A stretch of DNA of 64,000 nucleotides from Psychromonas sp. L1A2 (GTDB taxonomy: Bacteria; Pseudomonadota; Gammaproteobacteria; Enterobacterales; Psychromonadaceae): contig NZ_WUAG01000002.1 of NCBI RefSeq assembly GCF_009828855.1, positions 1,488,001-1,552,000 of the forward strand. Direction: 5' to 3'. This document shows positions 38,648 to 48,988 of this stretch, piece after piece. Position 1 is the stretch's first letter. Each line of letters begins with the position of its first letter. Position numbers and translations under genes: made by a program. The notes beneath the pieces were generated by a model. It worked only from the letters and a program-made list of their open reading frames with translations. It did not search any database and was not told the DNA's origin.

Positions 38648-40048
38648 TTATTTTTCACTTTTTTCATGACTAATAACGATTAAGCTATTCACAACTTGAT
38701 CAATTAATAGCTGCTTTTTTTCTCGTAAAAGAGGCTGTTCACTCTTGTTTGAAATTAACCACTGGGGATGTTGGCGTGCATTTTTAAGCCACTTACTCCA
38801 TTGTTTAGGTAACTCGACTTTATCTGATTTTATATTCGCTAATGACATTTTAGCCACACTTGCATGGCCACGCTGTTGCAACGCAATTAATAAACTAAGT
38901 TGGCGCACCCATAATACTTGTAGCGTTAAATCATCGGCACATAAATAACGATGTCCTTTTACCTTAGCGTGGATTTCATCGTAATAACGTTGTTTGACGC
39001 CCCACAATACGCCCATCACACCACCGGCTACTGCTGCCGCGCCTAATGTCATGCCTGCAGCCACTAAATCAACCGCAACACCTATCCCCGCGCCTTTCAC
39101 AAAATTACTGGTCGCTTTAACACCAAACTCTTGTAAGTTATCCGCAGAAAAAAGATCTAATTCCCATTGCCCCTGTTGGATAGGTAAATCATATTGGTCG
39201 ATATCATGTTGTTTAAATTGATATAAAGCTAACAGTTGATTTAGCGTTTGCTTTTCAAGTTCTCGAATGGCTGATTGTAATTGATCACTAGCACTACTAA
39301 TGCTCTTTTCATTATTATCAGCTTTAAAGCGACATGCTGCAGCCTCAACTAACAAAGTAGCAATTAATTGCTGTGCAGCGCTTTCTCGTTCTTGCCATTG
39401 TTGTTTACGTTGTGTAATTAAGGCATCAAGTTGTTGCTCTCTGTGTGCTAATAACGTCTGCATTTTTTGATAGATTTTTAACTCATCTGAAAACCTAAAT
39501 ACAACACTATCAAAGCTAACAAAAGCATGAAGATTTAAACGCGCTAACTGAGTTTGCCAAGCATTGATATTTTCCTGACCCGCTTCGATAAAATTAAGCA
39601 CGGGAATGATAGGTTTAGCCGCATAACTGAGAATTTTTAATTCATCGCGGTATTTACCTAAAATAGGCTCTCTCACATCAATGACATAAAATAGAATGTC
39701 ATTACTTAATAAAGCTTTTAATACTTTTAACTCTTGGTTTAACTCCGGAAAGTCATTCTCACGTTTAATAAAGGCTAATAAACGATCGATGCCATCTTGA
39801 TATTCAATAGAGGGTTCAGCATCGAGCACACTTAATAAGTTAATCGAGTCTTCTAAACCAGGCGTATCATAGATAACCATGCTTTGATTGTTATCAACAC
39901 GGATTTCAGCCCCTTCAACATGGCGTGTAGTGCCGGCTTTATCTGCAATTTGACCGAAACTAGCATCACGTAATAAAGTACGAATTAAAGATGTCTTACC
40001 CGTATTAGCATGGCCAACAACAGCGACAGATAATAATTGTTTATCCAT
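38648..40048 (-). CDS. DUF3482 GTPase-like protein
   Basis: 466 residues. An Era/TrmE-like G domain comes first: Walker A GHANTGKTS at 12-20, the TT of G2 near 40-41, and G3 DTPG at 61-64. The G4 position reads NFIE (152-155) instead of NKxD, so nucleotide specificity is unclear. A coiled, Gln-rich middle follows (about 195-285), then a glycine/alanine-rich hydrophobic stretch (319-350) that could insert in a membrane. The start at ATG 40048 lies inside the end of the DUF2868 gene (8-bp overlap), with AGGTGG just before it. It forms a conserved pair with the upstream DUF2868 protein. Function is unknown. Confidence 0.85.
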   Translation of the reverse strand: MDKQLLSVAVVGHANTGKTSLIRTLLRDASFGQIADKAGTTRHVEGAEIRVDNNQSMVIYDTPGLEDSINLLSVLDAEPSIEYQDGIDRLLAFIKRENDFPELNQELKVLKALLSNDILFYVIDVREPILGKYRDELKILSYAAKPIIPVLNFIEAGQENINAWQTQLARLNLHAFVSFDSVVFRFSDELKIYQKMQTLLAHREQQLDALITQRKQQWQERESAAQQLIATLLVEAAACRFKADNNEKSISSASDQLQSAIRELEKQTLNQLLALYQFKQHDIDQYDLPIQQGQWELDLFSADNLQEFGVKATSNFVKGAGIGVAVDLVAAGMTLGAAAVAGGVMGVLWGVKQRYYDEIHAKVKGHRYLCADDLTLQVLWVRQLSLLIALQQRGHASVAKMSLANIKSDKVELPKQWSKWLKNARQHPQWLISNKSEQPLLREKKQLLIDQVVNSLIVISHEKSEK

Positions 40049-41510
40049 TTTCCACCTCATTAGTTTTTATAGTGGCAAGATCATCGAAGATATAAGTAAT
40101 ATGCTGTTCTGTAATATTCGCTTGCGCTGCCATTTCAAGCCAGTCTTGCAAACGAGATGATAACGGCCCATTTTTTTCTATTGGTTTCTCACTTAATAAA
40201 ACTAAATAAATTTGCACATTAGACTGGTAATGACACTTTTTAACTAAACTTAACCAACCACGGTCAGGTAAGCGTTTTAAATCGGCATACAATACAATAT
40301 TCGATACGCTACCTGATTGTATTTGTAATAAAGCCATTTGTTGACTGTCACTATCGACAACATTAATTAAACGCGTAACAGCATATTCTGCTGCATGTAT
40401 ATTCGCTTGTTGAAAACGTGAATGATTTAACTCGATTGCTAGAGGATAAGCATTTTTAGGCACAAGTAAGGTCGCTTCATAACCTTTACGGTTTATAGTT
40501 TGATTTGTCCCTCTCGTACTTTGATTATTATGAACCCTGTCTGGATCACTAATAAAGCTCGTATTCACAATCGGATGTAAAAGACTTTTTAATTGAACGT
40601 AATAAGGTAATGATAGATTAAGGCTAAATTGTTTTTGTTGGCTTTTAACCGCACGCTGAAAAAACAGCATAAGAATAAGACGTGGCAATAAAGCGTAAAT
40701 CGTTAAGCTAAATATAAGTAAATTAGACCAGCTAACTCGGCTATCTTGTGCTAGCGGTAATGGGTTAGTTAAACCAATAGTGGCATTACTTACATCACTT
40801 GCACTAGGTACATTAATTCCTAAAAGGTGTGGGACTGTCGTTAATATTTGAGTCAGTTGTACAAAAACATCTTCACTTAAAATCGTTGTCTGCCATATAA
40901 AATCAACTTGGTGTGTTGCCAGAACCAATAACAAAGATAATGTAGCGCCTAATAAATAACAGCTCCACCACAAGTGACTAATTAAAGATAATTGTGCGCG
41001 CCCTAAGTAATGGCCAAATCGATGTTCAAAGTAATACTCAAATAACGCAATATAATGAGGATGCTTATTACTTATTTTATGATGCAATTTATCAAGCAGT
41101 GTAATTAATAATAAACTTAAATTAGTTACCCAAGTGTTATTAATCGCATTTTTCTTAAAATATAAAAAAAGCCAAATAACCAAAGATACTATATTAGGCG
41201 CAATAAATAAGACGATAGCCCAAAAGAAGTTAATTTGAGCACCTGTTTCACTGACTAAAAAGGTCGAGACACTCGTTGCACCGATCATAAAGAAGAATAA
41301 GCACATGACACTACAAAATAGCTTTACTAATTTTTTAAGGTGATTAACAACAGGTGCAGTTTGATAGCGTAATTCCGCCAGTTGAGTACGTTTGAATAAT
41401 GCATCCTGAAAAGTTAACGCACTATAATCCGCATTAAAGCTATCCGATGGAGCATTTTTCTCAATGATTCGTATGCCTTCCGTCAATAAACGGTCTTGGT
41501 ATAGGCTCAT
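40041..41510 (-). CDS. DUF2868 integral membrane protein
   Basis: 489 residues. Hydrophobic helices are seen at about 65-85, 94-120, 180-205 and 265-290, with large cytoplasmic segments at the N- and C-termini. The C-terminal part has a Rossmann-like pattern (LLQIQSGSVSNIVLYADL, YLVLLSEKP). DUF2868 proteins occur next to DUF3482 GTPases, as here, where the two genes overlap. I infer that the membrane protein recruits or is regulated by the GTPase. It follows trmH by 17 bp with GAAGGAG before its ATG, so trmH-DUF2868-DUF3482 is probably one operon. Confidence 0.82.
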   Translation of the reverse strand: MSLYQDRLLTEGIRIIEKNAPSDSFNADYSALTFQDALFKRTQLAELRYQTAPVVNHLKKLVKLFCSVMCLFFFMIGATSVSTFLVSETGAQINFFWAIVLFIAPNIVSLVIWLFLYFKKNAINNTWVTNLSLLLITLLDKLHHKISNKHPHYIALFEYYFEHRFGHYLGRAQLSLISHLWWSCYLLGATLSLLLVLATHQVDFIWQTTILSEDVFVQLTQILTTVPHLLGINVPSASDVSNATIGLTNPLPLAQDSRVSWSNLLIFSLTIYALLPRLILMLFFQRAVKSQQKQFSLNLSLPYYVQLKSLLHPIVNTSFISDPDRVHNNQSTRGTNQTINRKGYEATLLVPKNAYPLAIELNHSRFQQANIHAAEYAVTRLINVVDSDSQQMALLQIQSGSVSNIVLYADLKRLPDRGWLSLVKKCHYQSNVQIYLVLLSEKPIEKNGPLSSRLQDWLEMAAQANITEQHITYIFDDLATIKTNEVENG

Positions 41511-41527
41511 TAAACGCTCTCCTTCAA

Positions 41528-42214
41528 TTATTTACGACCACGAATAGCATTCCACCAATCATCTGAAGCGGCGATTTGCCCTTCGTCATCCAGTGGCGGA
41601 TAAGGTAAACTTTTTTCACGACATAATTGACGATAAATAGGGTGACCGCCTTCGAATAAAATACGATGCTGCTCTTCTTCAGGTAAACGACAAACTTGAT
41701 CATACATGCCTGCGAGTTCACGTTGACGCTGTGCTTCATACATAATAAGCGCTGAAGCCACTGAAACATTCAAAGACTGGCACATGCCAACCATAGGAAT
41801 AATGACATCTTGATCCGCTAGAGCTAATGCTTCATCACTAATACCAAATTTCTCTTGTCCCATGATAATCGCAGTCGGCTTTGTATAATCAACTTCTCGG
41901 AAATCAATCGCTGTCGCAGAAAGATTTGTGGCAATAATTTGCATGCCTTGTTCTCGTAACACAGCTATCGCCTCTTGAGTTGTCTCATGAGAATGCAAAT
42001 TAACCCACTTTTGGCTCCCTGAAGCAACGTTACGAGAAATACGTGTTGTATCCTCATCCCAAGTGGCATGTACGTTATTAATTCCCATAGCATCTGCTGT
42101 GCGGACAATGGCCGCTAAATTATGTTGTAAATGCACATGCTCCATAAAAATAGTGAGATCGGGTTGGCGACGATTTAACATGGAAGTAATTCGGGTAAAA
42201 CGTTCAGGAGTCAT
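41528..42214 (-). CDS. trmH: tRNA (guanosine(18)-2'-O)-methyltransferase TrmH
   Basis: A SpoU-class knotted methyltransferase that makes Gm18 in the D-loop of tRNA with S-adenosylmethionine. 228 residues (E. coli TrmH 229), near identical in pattern: MEHVHLQHNLAAIVRTADA at 24-42 with the catalytic arginine, IIMGQEKFGISDEAL around 113-127, and IPMVGMCQSLNVSVASAL, which forms the trefoil knot. It is first in a probable operon with the DUF2868/DUF3482 pair. Confidence 0.96.
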   Translation of the reverse strand: MTPERFTRITSMLNRRQPDLTIFMEHVHLQHNLAAIVRTADAMGINNVHATWDEDTTRISRNVASGSQKWVNLHSHETTQEAIAVLREQGMQIIATNLSATAIDFREVDYTKPTAIIMGQEKFGISDEALALADQDVIIPMVGMCQSLNVSVASALIMYEAQRQRELAGMYDQVCRLPEEEQHRILFEGGHPIYRQLCREKSLPYPPLDDEGQIAASDDWWNAIRGRK

Positions 42215-42328
42215 ACTCTCTCACACAGGGAAGCTATAAAAGAGATCATTATATATAATAATTGACGGAGGCTAAAGCAGTGTCAAAAAAATGGAGCGAT
42301 TTCTTATATTCTAAAAGAGGTTTAAAAT

Positions 42329-42368
42329 ACATGATCTTAAGCATTCATTTAAGTAGTTAAGATCATGT
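42329..42368 (-). terminator. Long inverted repeat after the SieB-like gene, probable terminator
   Basis: Perfect 12-bp arms, ACATGATCTTAA (42329-42340) and TTAAGATCATGT (42357-42368), lie 34 bp past the stop codon at 42402. The minus strand continues ATTTTAAA, a weak T run. Confidence 0.5.
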
Positions 42369-42401
42369 GTTAATTTTTATTAATTATTAGTTAATCATTT
42401 A

Positions 42402-42989
42402 TTATAAAGCGATGTAGTTGTTACGTGCGTATTTAGGTCTAGCATTTTTTAATACTTCAGCTTCTGTCTCTGTCAATTTTCCAACAGGTAAACCAATCAC
42501 TCTATGTGTAAGCTGCTCACGAGCATCGATAGCGATAGATAGCTTAATAATACGACTACTACCTTTGATTTCTTGTGTTTCAAATGCCGGTGCCAATACA
42601 CCCGATGCTAATAGGTTACTAACGGCTGGTTCGTTCAACGGTAAAGAAAGTACTGTTTTACGTTGAATAATGAATTCACGTAATAAGGCCTTTTCTTCAA
42701 AGTCTAATTGACGGATCATTTTATTACGGCGAATCAACAAACGTTGGCTCGCGTAGTATTCACTCAACCTTGCAAATGAATAAGAAAGTAAACGTGTTAG
42801 TAAATAAGAACCTGTTAAAAGCGTAAGCACCCAAAGATAAGGAGCATAGGTATCAGGAAGGACATCTGAGTTACTGACCGAGAATAATGAACTTGGGATC
42901 ACTAATAAGACTGCGCAACTAAAACACATCCACATAATAGTGATAGTAATACTTTGTTGGTCTATAAATCGGTATAAGAATGTTTTCAT
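42402..42989 (-). CDS. Superinfection-exclusion-B-like (SieB family) membrane protein
   Basis: 195 residues from ATG 42989 (AGGAG 6 bp upstream; the in-frame start at 43064 has no such site). Two hydrophobic helices (about residues 16-40 and 52-74) precede a basic cytoplasmic domain with the SieB-type pattern: LDFEEKALLREFIIQRKTV, then NEPAVSNLLASGVLAP. SieB-like proteins of phages and chromosomes are linked to aborting infection by related phages. The similarity is moderate, and no phage genes lie around it, so this is a domesticated or ancestral form by inference. Confidence 0.6.
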   Translation of the reverse strand: MKTFLYRFIDQQSITITIMWMCFSCAVLLVIPSSLFSVSNSDVLPDTYAPYLWVLTLLTGSYLLTRLLSYSFARLSEYYASQRLLIRRNKMIRQLDFEEKALLREFIIQRKTVLSLPLNEPAVSNLLASGVLAPAFETQEIKGSSRIIKLSIAIDAREQLTHRVIGLPVGKLTETEAEVLKNARPKYARNNYIAL

Positions 42990-43079
42990 TGTTAGCTCCT
43001 GCCAATAATTTGTTGTACAAAGACAAGAAAGCAGGAAGTGTGCCAAAAAATATAAGAGGCGCATTAATAGACAATAAAA

Positions 43080-43097
43080 AAGGAGCCGAAGCTCCTT
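43080..43097 (-). terminator. Terminator of the Ig-like lipoprotein gene
   Basis: AAGGAGC (43080-43086) pairs with GCTCCTT (43091-43097). On the minus strand the loop is TTCG and a T run follows. It lies 31 bp past the stop. Confidence 0.92.
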
Positions 43098-43127
43098 AAT
43101 TATGTAGAGATCTAAATCTAGCAGATA

Positions 43128-45347
43128 TTAACCCGCGTCACGAACGTCCATTTCGAAAGTTAAAGTTCCGCCTTCTGGAGTTGCTAATTCAATAGACAAG
43201 GTACCAAAAGTTTTGTCGTTTGGTGACTCTTCTTGAACAAGCGTAAACTCAATACTATAAGGTCCAATTGCAGAGCTACTACCCAATACCCATGAAGTTT
43301 GTCCGGATAATTCACCGTTTTCTGTTGATACAGAAATTGTAGTCCCTGTTGGAGGTCTATTATTATAGATATCTGCAAAGTAAGCTTTCACTTTATAAGA
43401 TTCAAGAATAACATCTTCACCAGTACCTTCATCATTAGGGGCTAAATCAACTTCCCCAATATCCGCGCTATCGTGTTGTACTCGAATATATTGGTCGCTA
43501 GAAGCCATGATTAAAATTTGTTGATCTCTAACATGTATGAGATCTGTTGAGCAAGTCGCATCATCGCATAGTGTTCCGTTATATTTGGTATTGCCGACAC
43601 TAAACGAACCATCTTGATTATAGTCTTGATACTCTTCTTCACCTACATCGTAACTACCATTCTCATTATCATCAAAAAACACTTCTGATAAATCATCACT
43701 ATCAATGTCAAACGTGTCAACAGAGCTGAATAAACCGTCACCATTGTTATCAACGAAATTTTCTTCACCTTCAGTGTAAGCAGTAATGGTTACACGTCCC
43801 CCCCAAGGGCTACCCATACCAATAATACCATCTCCATCTTCATCAGTAATACAAGGCCCTGTGCTGTTAAACCCACTTGGTGCATATACGTAGTTAGCAC
43901 ATTGACCAACTGCATTAAAATCGGTTAATTCGTTGCCTTCTGGACGAGGGTTTTGAGAAACCCACTCTACTGAACAAGCACTACCTGATGTTGTACATGA
44001 ACCTGTAGTTCCTCCACTAGTATCACGAATTGCACCACCTTCTGTATTAAAGAAAACAGTCGTACCATCAGGTACAGCATTATTAAATCTATCAGCGAGT
44101 AAAACACTTGTCGACACTGTTACACCATTAATATTAAGCGATTCGGGAGAATGGTCTTCAAGAGCAAATGAAAAACTATCTTGATCTGGTAAACCTGTCG
44201 AAATACTTAATTGATCAGAAATACTGGAAATAAGCGGTTCAGAACCTGTCACTTCCACTTGTACCCTTACAGGTCCAGCGACACTACCAGCTTTAACTAC
44301 AACTGAAACTTGGCCATCTGAATTAGTTGTTCCAGCATAAGAGCTAAGTGTTGTTCCTGATGGTGCATTATTTAATGAAAAAGTAACATCTTGTAGTGAG
44401 CTTGCTGAGCCATTAACATCAACCACTTCAAATATGACTGTAGATGTTTCTTGACGATCAGCGCCACCAGTTCCAGCAATAGAGATACTAGTCGGCGTTG
44501 CACTAATGAAGCGAATACTATCTGCAGGTGAGCTAGCAACATTAATAGTAGTCGTTACCGAAAGACTATTGATATCTGTTGATGCCGTAATAGTATCATC
44601 ACCTACACAGCCAACTGCTTGATAACTTGCTTGTGCGATTCCATTACTAGTAGTCACTGTTTCATCTAAATTCGAAGTATCAGCCTCAGCACAAGCAGAA
44701 GTAAAGTTCACATCAACAGGTATCGTATAAGCTTCTCCATTAAGCGTTAAGTTAGCCGTAATTAATGTTGTTGCATTTTGTGCCAATGAAGCACCATCTA
44801 ACACATTTTCAATAGTAATCTCAAATTCTGCTTCAGCGATCTCAAAATTGATTGCATCAGCAGAGTCAAAAGTAGTGTCATCTTCGAAAGCATCTGTATC
44901 TACCGTAATACGTCCTGCACCTAAGACGCTACCAGAAGTTACAATAAAGTAAGCAATACCTTCACTATTAGTTAATGCTGTATCAACAGCGATCTCACCG
45001 ATAGTCGTAGTTGCTGTGATTATCTGATGATTATCTACTACAGCTTCACCATTTAAATATAATGTGACAGCGAGGGTACCTGGATTAACATCGGATATTT
45101 CAATTGTTTCATCACAAGAAGTAACGCCATCATCTTTATCCCAATCGCTAGGACAACTATAAAGTACGGCACTTAAGGTAACGGTATCTGTTGCATCAGG
45201 TGAATCAGCACCATCATCCGTATTGTCAGTTGAATCAGTAGAGTCGGTGCTACCTTCATTAAAACTCAACCCTCCCCCACTACCTCCGCCACACGCAAAA
45301 AGCACAGATGAAAGTAGCGCTACGCACAAAATTTGGTACCATTTCAT
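43128..45347 (-). CDS. Large Ig-like repeat lipoprotein
   Basis: 739 residues. Signal peptide with lipobox LFAC at residues 16-19, so the mature lipidated cysteine is Cys19, followed by a Gly/Ser/Asp linker. Several bacterial Ig-like (Big_1-type) repeats follow, recognisable by NSEGIAYFIVTSGSVLGAGRI, TSNGIAQASYQAVG and NSDGQVSVVVKAGSVAGPV. The region at about 505-590 is Asp/Asn/Gly-rich (DEDGDGIIG, DNNGDGLF, NQDGSF), like calcium-binding loops. A surface adhesive or scaffold protein is inferred. It is monocistronic with its own terminator. Confidence 0.8.
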   Translation of the reverse strand: MKWYQILCVALLSSVLFACGGGSGGGLSFNEGSTDSTDSTDNTDDGADSPDATDTVTLSAVLYSCPSDWDKDDGVTSCDETIEISDVNPGTLAVTLYLNGEAVVDNHQIITATTTIGEIAVDTALTNSEGIAYFIVTSGSVLGAGRITVDTDAFEDDTTFDSADAINFEIAEAEFEITIENVLDGASLAQNATTLITANLTLNGEAYTIPVDVNFTSACAEADTSNLDETVTTSNGIAQASYQAVGCVGDDTITASTDINSLSVTTTINVASSPADSIRFISATPTSISIAGTGGADRQETSTVIFEVVDVNGSASSLQDVTFSLNNAPSGTTLSSYAGTTNSDGQVSVVVKAGSVAGPVRVQVEVTGSEPLISSISDQLSISTGLPDQDSFSFALEDHSPESLNINGVTVSTSVLLADRFNNAVPDGTTVFFNTEGGAIRDTSGGTTGSCTTSGSACSVEWVSQNPRPEGNELTDFNAVGQCANYVYAPSGFNSTGPCITDEDGDGIIGMGSPWGGRVTITAYTEGEENFVDNNGDGLFSSVDTFDIDSDDLSEVFFDDNENGSYDVGEEEYQDYNQDGSFSVGNTKYNGTLCDDATCSTDLIHVRDQQILIMASSDQYIRVQHDSADIGEVDLAPNDEGTGEDVILESYKVKAYFADIYNNRPPTGTTISVSTENGELSGQTSWVLGSSSAIGPYSIEFTLVQEESPNDKTFGTLSIELATPEGGTLTFEMDVRDAG

Positions 45348-45737
45348 TGGGAATTCCTTTTCGAAAATAATATTTTAGCGTAAATTCAACCTGAATTTAG
45401 CAATAGTTAAAGGGTATAAGCGAACAATATTTAAACAATTAAAAGGTGTTAATCATTTCTAATAAAATAAATGAACTTAAACGATTTATATGAATTAAAC
45501 ATTAACACAAAATAAATTAATACTAACTAGAATTACCTGTTATTTATACCTTATTTAATTCAAAATAAGATGTTTTAATGATTTTATTGAATATTCGATT
45601 ATAAAATAAAATATCATTATTCTTTTACTATTGAGAATAGTAGATACTGTTTGTCTTGCCCTGTTTTTGTTATCAAATAATAGTCGATATTAGTATGGTA
45701 TTATTTGATCAGATGTATTTCATGTAAGGTCACCATA
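45348..45737. other. 390-bp intergenic region, divergent promoters expected
   Basis: AT-rich spacer between the divergent Ig-like lipoprotein gene and oxyR. It must hold both promoters. I see no RNA gene, repeat or clear operator. Confidence 0.5.
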
Positions 45738-46640
45738 ATGAATTTTAGAGATTTAGAATATTTAATTGCACTTGAAGAATTAAAGCATTTTCGTAAAGCA
45801 GCTGATAAATGTTTTGTTAGTCAACCAACGTTGAGTGGGCAGATAAAAAAATTAGAAGAAGAGTTAAATGTTCAATTAATGGAACGTTCATCTCGTAAAG
45901 TCATTTTTACTCCTGCAGGTATTGATATTGTTGCAAAAGCAAAGACTATTTTATTGGAAGCAAAATCATTAAAAGAAATAGCAAAAAGCCATAATGAGCC
46001 AATGAGCGGTACTTTACATATTGGTTTAATTCCGACAGTTGCACCTTATTTATTACCATTAATTGTTCCTGCAATGAAAGAAGCATTTCCAGATTTGCAA
46101 CTTTACTTACACGAGAATCAGACACAAGTCCTCATCAAGCAATTAGAGGAAGGTGAATTAGACTGCCTAATATTAGCGTTATTACCAGGCATGGAACAGT
46201 TTAAAAAACTAGATTTATATGAAGAACCGTTAGAACTAGCGTTATCAGATAAACACGCATGGGCAGAACAACGTCAAATAAATTTACAAGAGTTGAGTGG
46301 TGAGCATGTTCTAATGCTAGCAGATGGCCATTGTTTAAGAGATCAAGCGATGGGGTTCTGTTTTGCAGCAGGTGCAATTGAAGATAATAGCTTTAAAGCA
46401 ACTAGTTTAGAAACATTAAGACATATGATCAGTGCTGAAAATGGTTTAACACTGTTACCACAATTAGCCATTCCGTTAAATCGTTATCAATCAGGCGTAA
46501 AATACATCCCATTTATAGCACCGGCACCATCACGCAACATTACCTTACTAAGCCGTAATAATAGCGCACGACAAGTCTGTTTTGATCAGTTAGCGGCGTT
46601 AATTAATAAAGCAGTACAAACTCGTCTAGATGAATATTAA
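45738..46640 (+). CDS. oxyR: Hydrogen-peroxide-sensing LysR regulator OxyR
   Basis: A 300-residue LysR-type activator of peroxide defence. N-terminal winged helix (FRKAADKCFVSQPTLSGQI, about 18-36), then the sensor domain. The redox cysteines fall at Cys199 and Cys208 in DGHCLRDQAMGFCF, the same numbering as E. coli, so disulfide sensing should be intact. Start set at ATG 45738 (AAGGT 9 bp upstream), which gives the standard N-terminus; the in-frame start at 45705 lacks support. Likely targets include the peroxiredoxin-glutaredoxin gene at 3258. Confidence 0.96.
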   Translation: MNFRDLEYLIALEELKHFRKAADKCFVSQPTLSGQIKKLEEELNVQLMERSSRKVIFTPAGIDIVAKAKTILLEAKSLKEIAKSHNEPMSGTLHIGLIPTVAPYLLPLIVPAMKEAFPDLQLYLHENQTQVLIKQLEEGELDCLILALLPGMEQFKKLDLYEEPLELALSDKHAWAEQRQINLQELSGEHVLMLADGHCLRDQAMGFCFAAGAIEDNSFKATSLETLRHMISAENGLTLLPQLAIPLNRYQSGVKYIPFIAPAPSRNITLLSRNNSARQVCFDQLAALINKAVQTRLDEY

Positions 46641-46860
46641 TAACCCAAAACTCAATAATAAAAGATATATCATTAAGCGAATATGGATTGATCAATTAAA
46701 TTGCCAATATCAGGTTGTTAAGTACAAAAGAGAGTTGTTTTTATTCAAAAAAAACCAGGTAGTTAAAGATAATTGCGATAGCTAAGGAAGATCTTTTTTC
46801 GTACTTTTAGTATTAAGCCCAGCCATATAAACTGTTGTTTCATCGATATGTAGATACAAA

Positions 46861-46884
46861 AAAGCCGAACATAAGTTCGGCTTT
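46861..46884. terminator. Bidirectional terminator between oxyR and rplQ
   Basis: A 10-bp stem, AAAGCCGAAC (46861-46870) with GTTCGGCTTT (46875-46884), with an ATAA loop and T runs on both strands. It ends the alpha operon (23 bp past rplQ) and can stop oxyR transcripts. Confidence 0.9.
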
Positions 46885-46907
46885 TTTTATTGCAACTATA
46901 AAGAAAC

Positions 46908-47288
46908 TTACGCTTCTTCGTCCGCTACAACTGGACGGTCTACGAACTGGATGTAAGCCATAGGAGCTTTATCGCCAGTACGGAAACCACATTTAATGAT
47001 ACTAGTGTATCCACCAGGACGAGTCGCGTAGCGAGGACCTAGTTCATTAAACAATTTTGCTACTGTTGCATCATCACGAAGACGAGCAAACGCTAAACGA
47101 CGGTTAGCAACGCTATCCACTTTAGCTAGTGTAATTAATGGCTCAATTACACGACGCAATTCTTTTGCTTTAGGCACGGTAGTTTTAATAACTTCGTGCG
47201 TAGCAATAGAGATTGCCATATTACGAAACATAGCCTGACGGTGGCTGCTGTTTCGGTTAAGTTGACGTCCACTTTGACGATGGCGCAT
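46908..47288 (-). CDS. rplQ: 50S ribosomal protein L17
   Basis: 126 residues, last gene of the alpha operon, 35 bp after rpoA. The typical N-terminus [20 protein letters not shown] contacts 23S rRNA near the tunnel exit. The C-terminus is a short acidic tail (VADEEA). Length is one residue shorter than E. coli L17 (127). Confidence 0.97.
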   Translation of the reverse strand: MRHRQSGRQLNRNSSHRQAMFRNMAISIATHEVIKTTVPKAKELRRVIEPLITLAKVDSVANRRLAFARLRDDATVAKLFNELGPRYATRPGGYTSIIKCGFRTGDKAPMAYIQFVDRPVVADEEA

Positions 47289-47323
47289 AACCTAATCCTT
47301 ATTATTCGTAAGTCGGTTTTAGA

Positions 47324-48310
47324 CTAATCTTCGATTAAACTTGCTGGTGGCCAGTTTTCTAAGCGCATGCCTAGAGACAGTCCACGTGATGCAAGTACAT
47401 CTTTGATTTCAGTTAGAGACTTCTTACCTAAATTAGGCGTTTTTAGAAGTTCAACTTCAGTACGTTGTACTAAATCACCGATATAATGAATCGACTCTGC
47501 TTTCAAACAATTAGCAGAACGAACAGTTAGTTCTAAATCATCTACTGGGCGTAAAAGAATTGGATCAAACTCAGGTTTCGCATCAACTACAGGTACTTCA
47601 TAAGTAGTGCGTAAATCAACAAATGCGTCTAATTGCTCAGCTAAAATTGTAGCTGCGCGACGAATTGCTTCTTCAGGCTCTAAAGTACCATCTGTTTCCA
47701 TATCGATAACAAGCTTGTCTAAATCGGTACGTTGTTCAACACGAGCAGATTCAACACTGTAAGCAATACGCTCAACAGGACTGAAAGTCGCGTCTACTAA
47801 TAGACGACCAATTGGACGCTCATCTTCTTCGCTATGAATACGAGATGAAGCTGGAACATAACCACGACCTGATTCAATTTTAATACGCATGCTGATTTCA
47901 GCATTGCCTGTTAAATTACAGATCACGTGTTCTGGGTTGACTATCTCTACATCACCATCATGAATGATGTCGCCTGCAGTAACAGGACCAGCGCCAGATT
48001 TAGTTAAACTAACTAAAACTTCGTTTTTACCTTCAAGTTTTACAGCTAGACCTTTAAGGTTAAGAAGAATCTCTAGGATATCTTCTTGCACGCCTTCTTT
48101 GGTGCTGTACTCATGTTGTACACCATCAATTTCGACTTCAGTTACGGCTGTGCCAGGCATAGACGATAACAAAATACGACGAAGAGCATTACCTAAAGTG
48201 TGGCCAAAACCACGTTCTAGTGGCTCAAGAACCACTTTTGCTCTAGTTGTTGAAATTTGCTCGATATCAACTAATCTTGGTTTTAGAAAATCAATTACAG
48301 AACCCTGCAT
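47324..48310 (-). CDS. rpoA: RNA polymerase alpha subunit
   Basis: 328 residues. The N-terminal domain dimerises and nucleates the core enzyme; the C-terminal domain (about 250-328) binds UP elements and activators. The DNA-contacting arginine lies in [12 protein letters not shown], and the tail [13 protein letters not shown] matches E. coli. It lies between rpsD (25 bp) and rplQ in the alpha operon. The frame is intact, in contrast to the two upstream genes. Confidence 0.98.
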   Translation of the reverse strand: MQGSVIDFLKPRLVDIEQISTTRAKVVLEPLERGFGHTLGNALRRILLSSMPGTAVTEVEIDGVQHEYSTKEGVQEDILEILLNLKGLAVKLEGKNEVLVSLTKSGAGPVTAGDIIHDGDVEIVNPEHVICNLTGNAEISMRIKIESGRGYVPASSRIHSEEDERPIGRLLVDATFSPVERIAYSVESARVEQRTDLDKLVIDMETDGTLEPEEAIRRAATILAEQLDAFVDLRTTYEVPVVDAKPEFDPILLRPVDDLELTVRSANCLKAESIHYIGDLVQRTEVELLKTPNLGKKSLTEIKDVLASRGLSLGMRLENWPPASLIED

Positions 48311-48335
48311 TTGTGTCCTCTCTTAGCAGTTAACT

Positions 48336-48988
<653 letters not shown>

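Noticed and set aside
41524-41769. 81-residue open frame overlapping the end of trmH
   Set aside because: It lies on the same strand in another frame of a well-conserved gene; a shadow.
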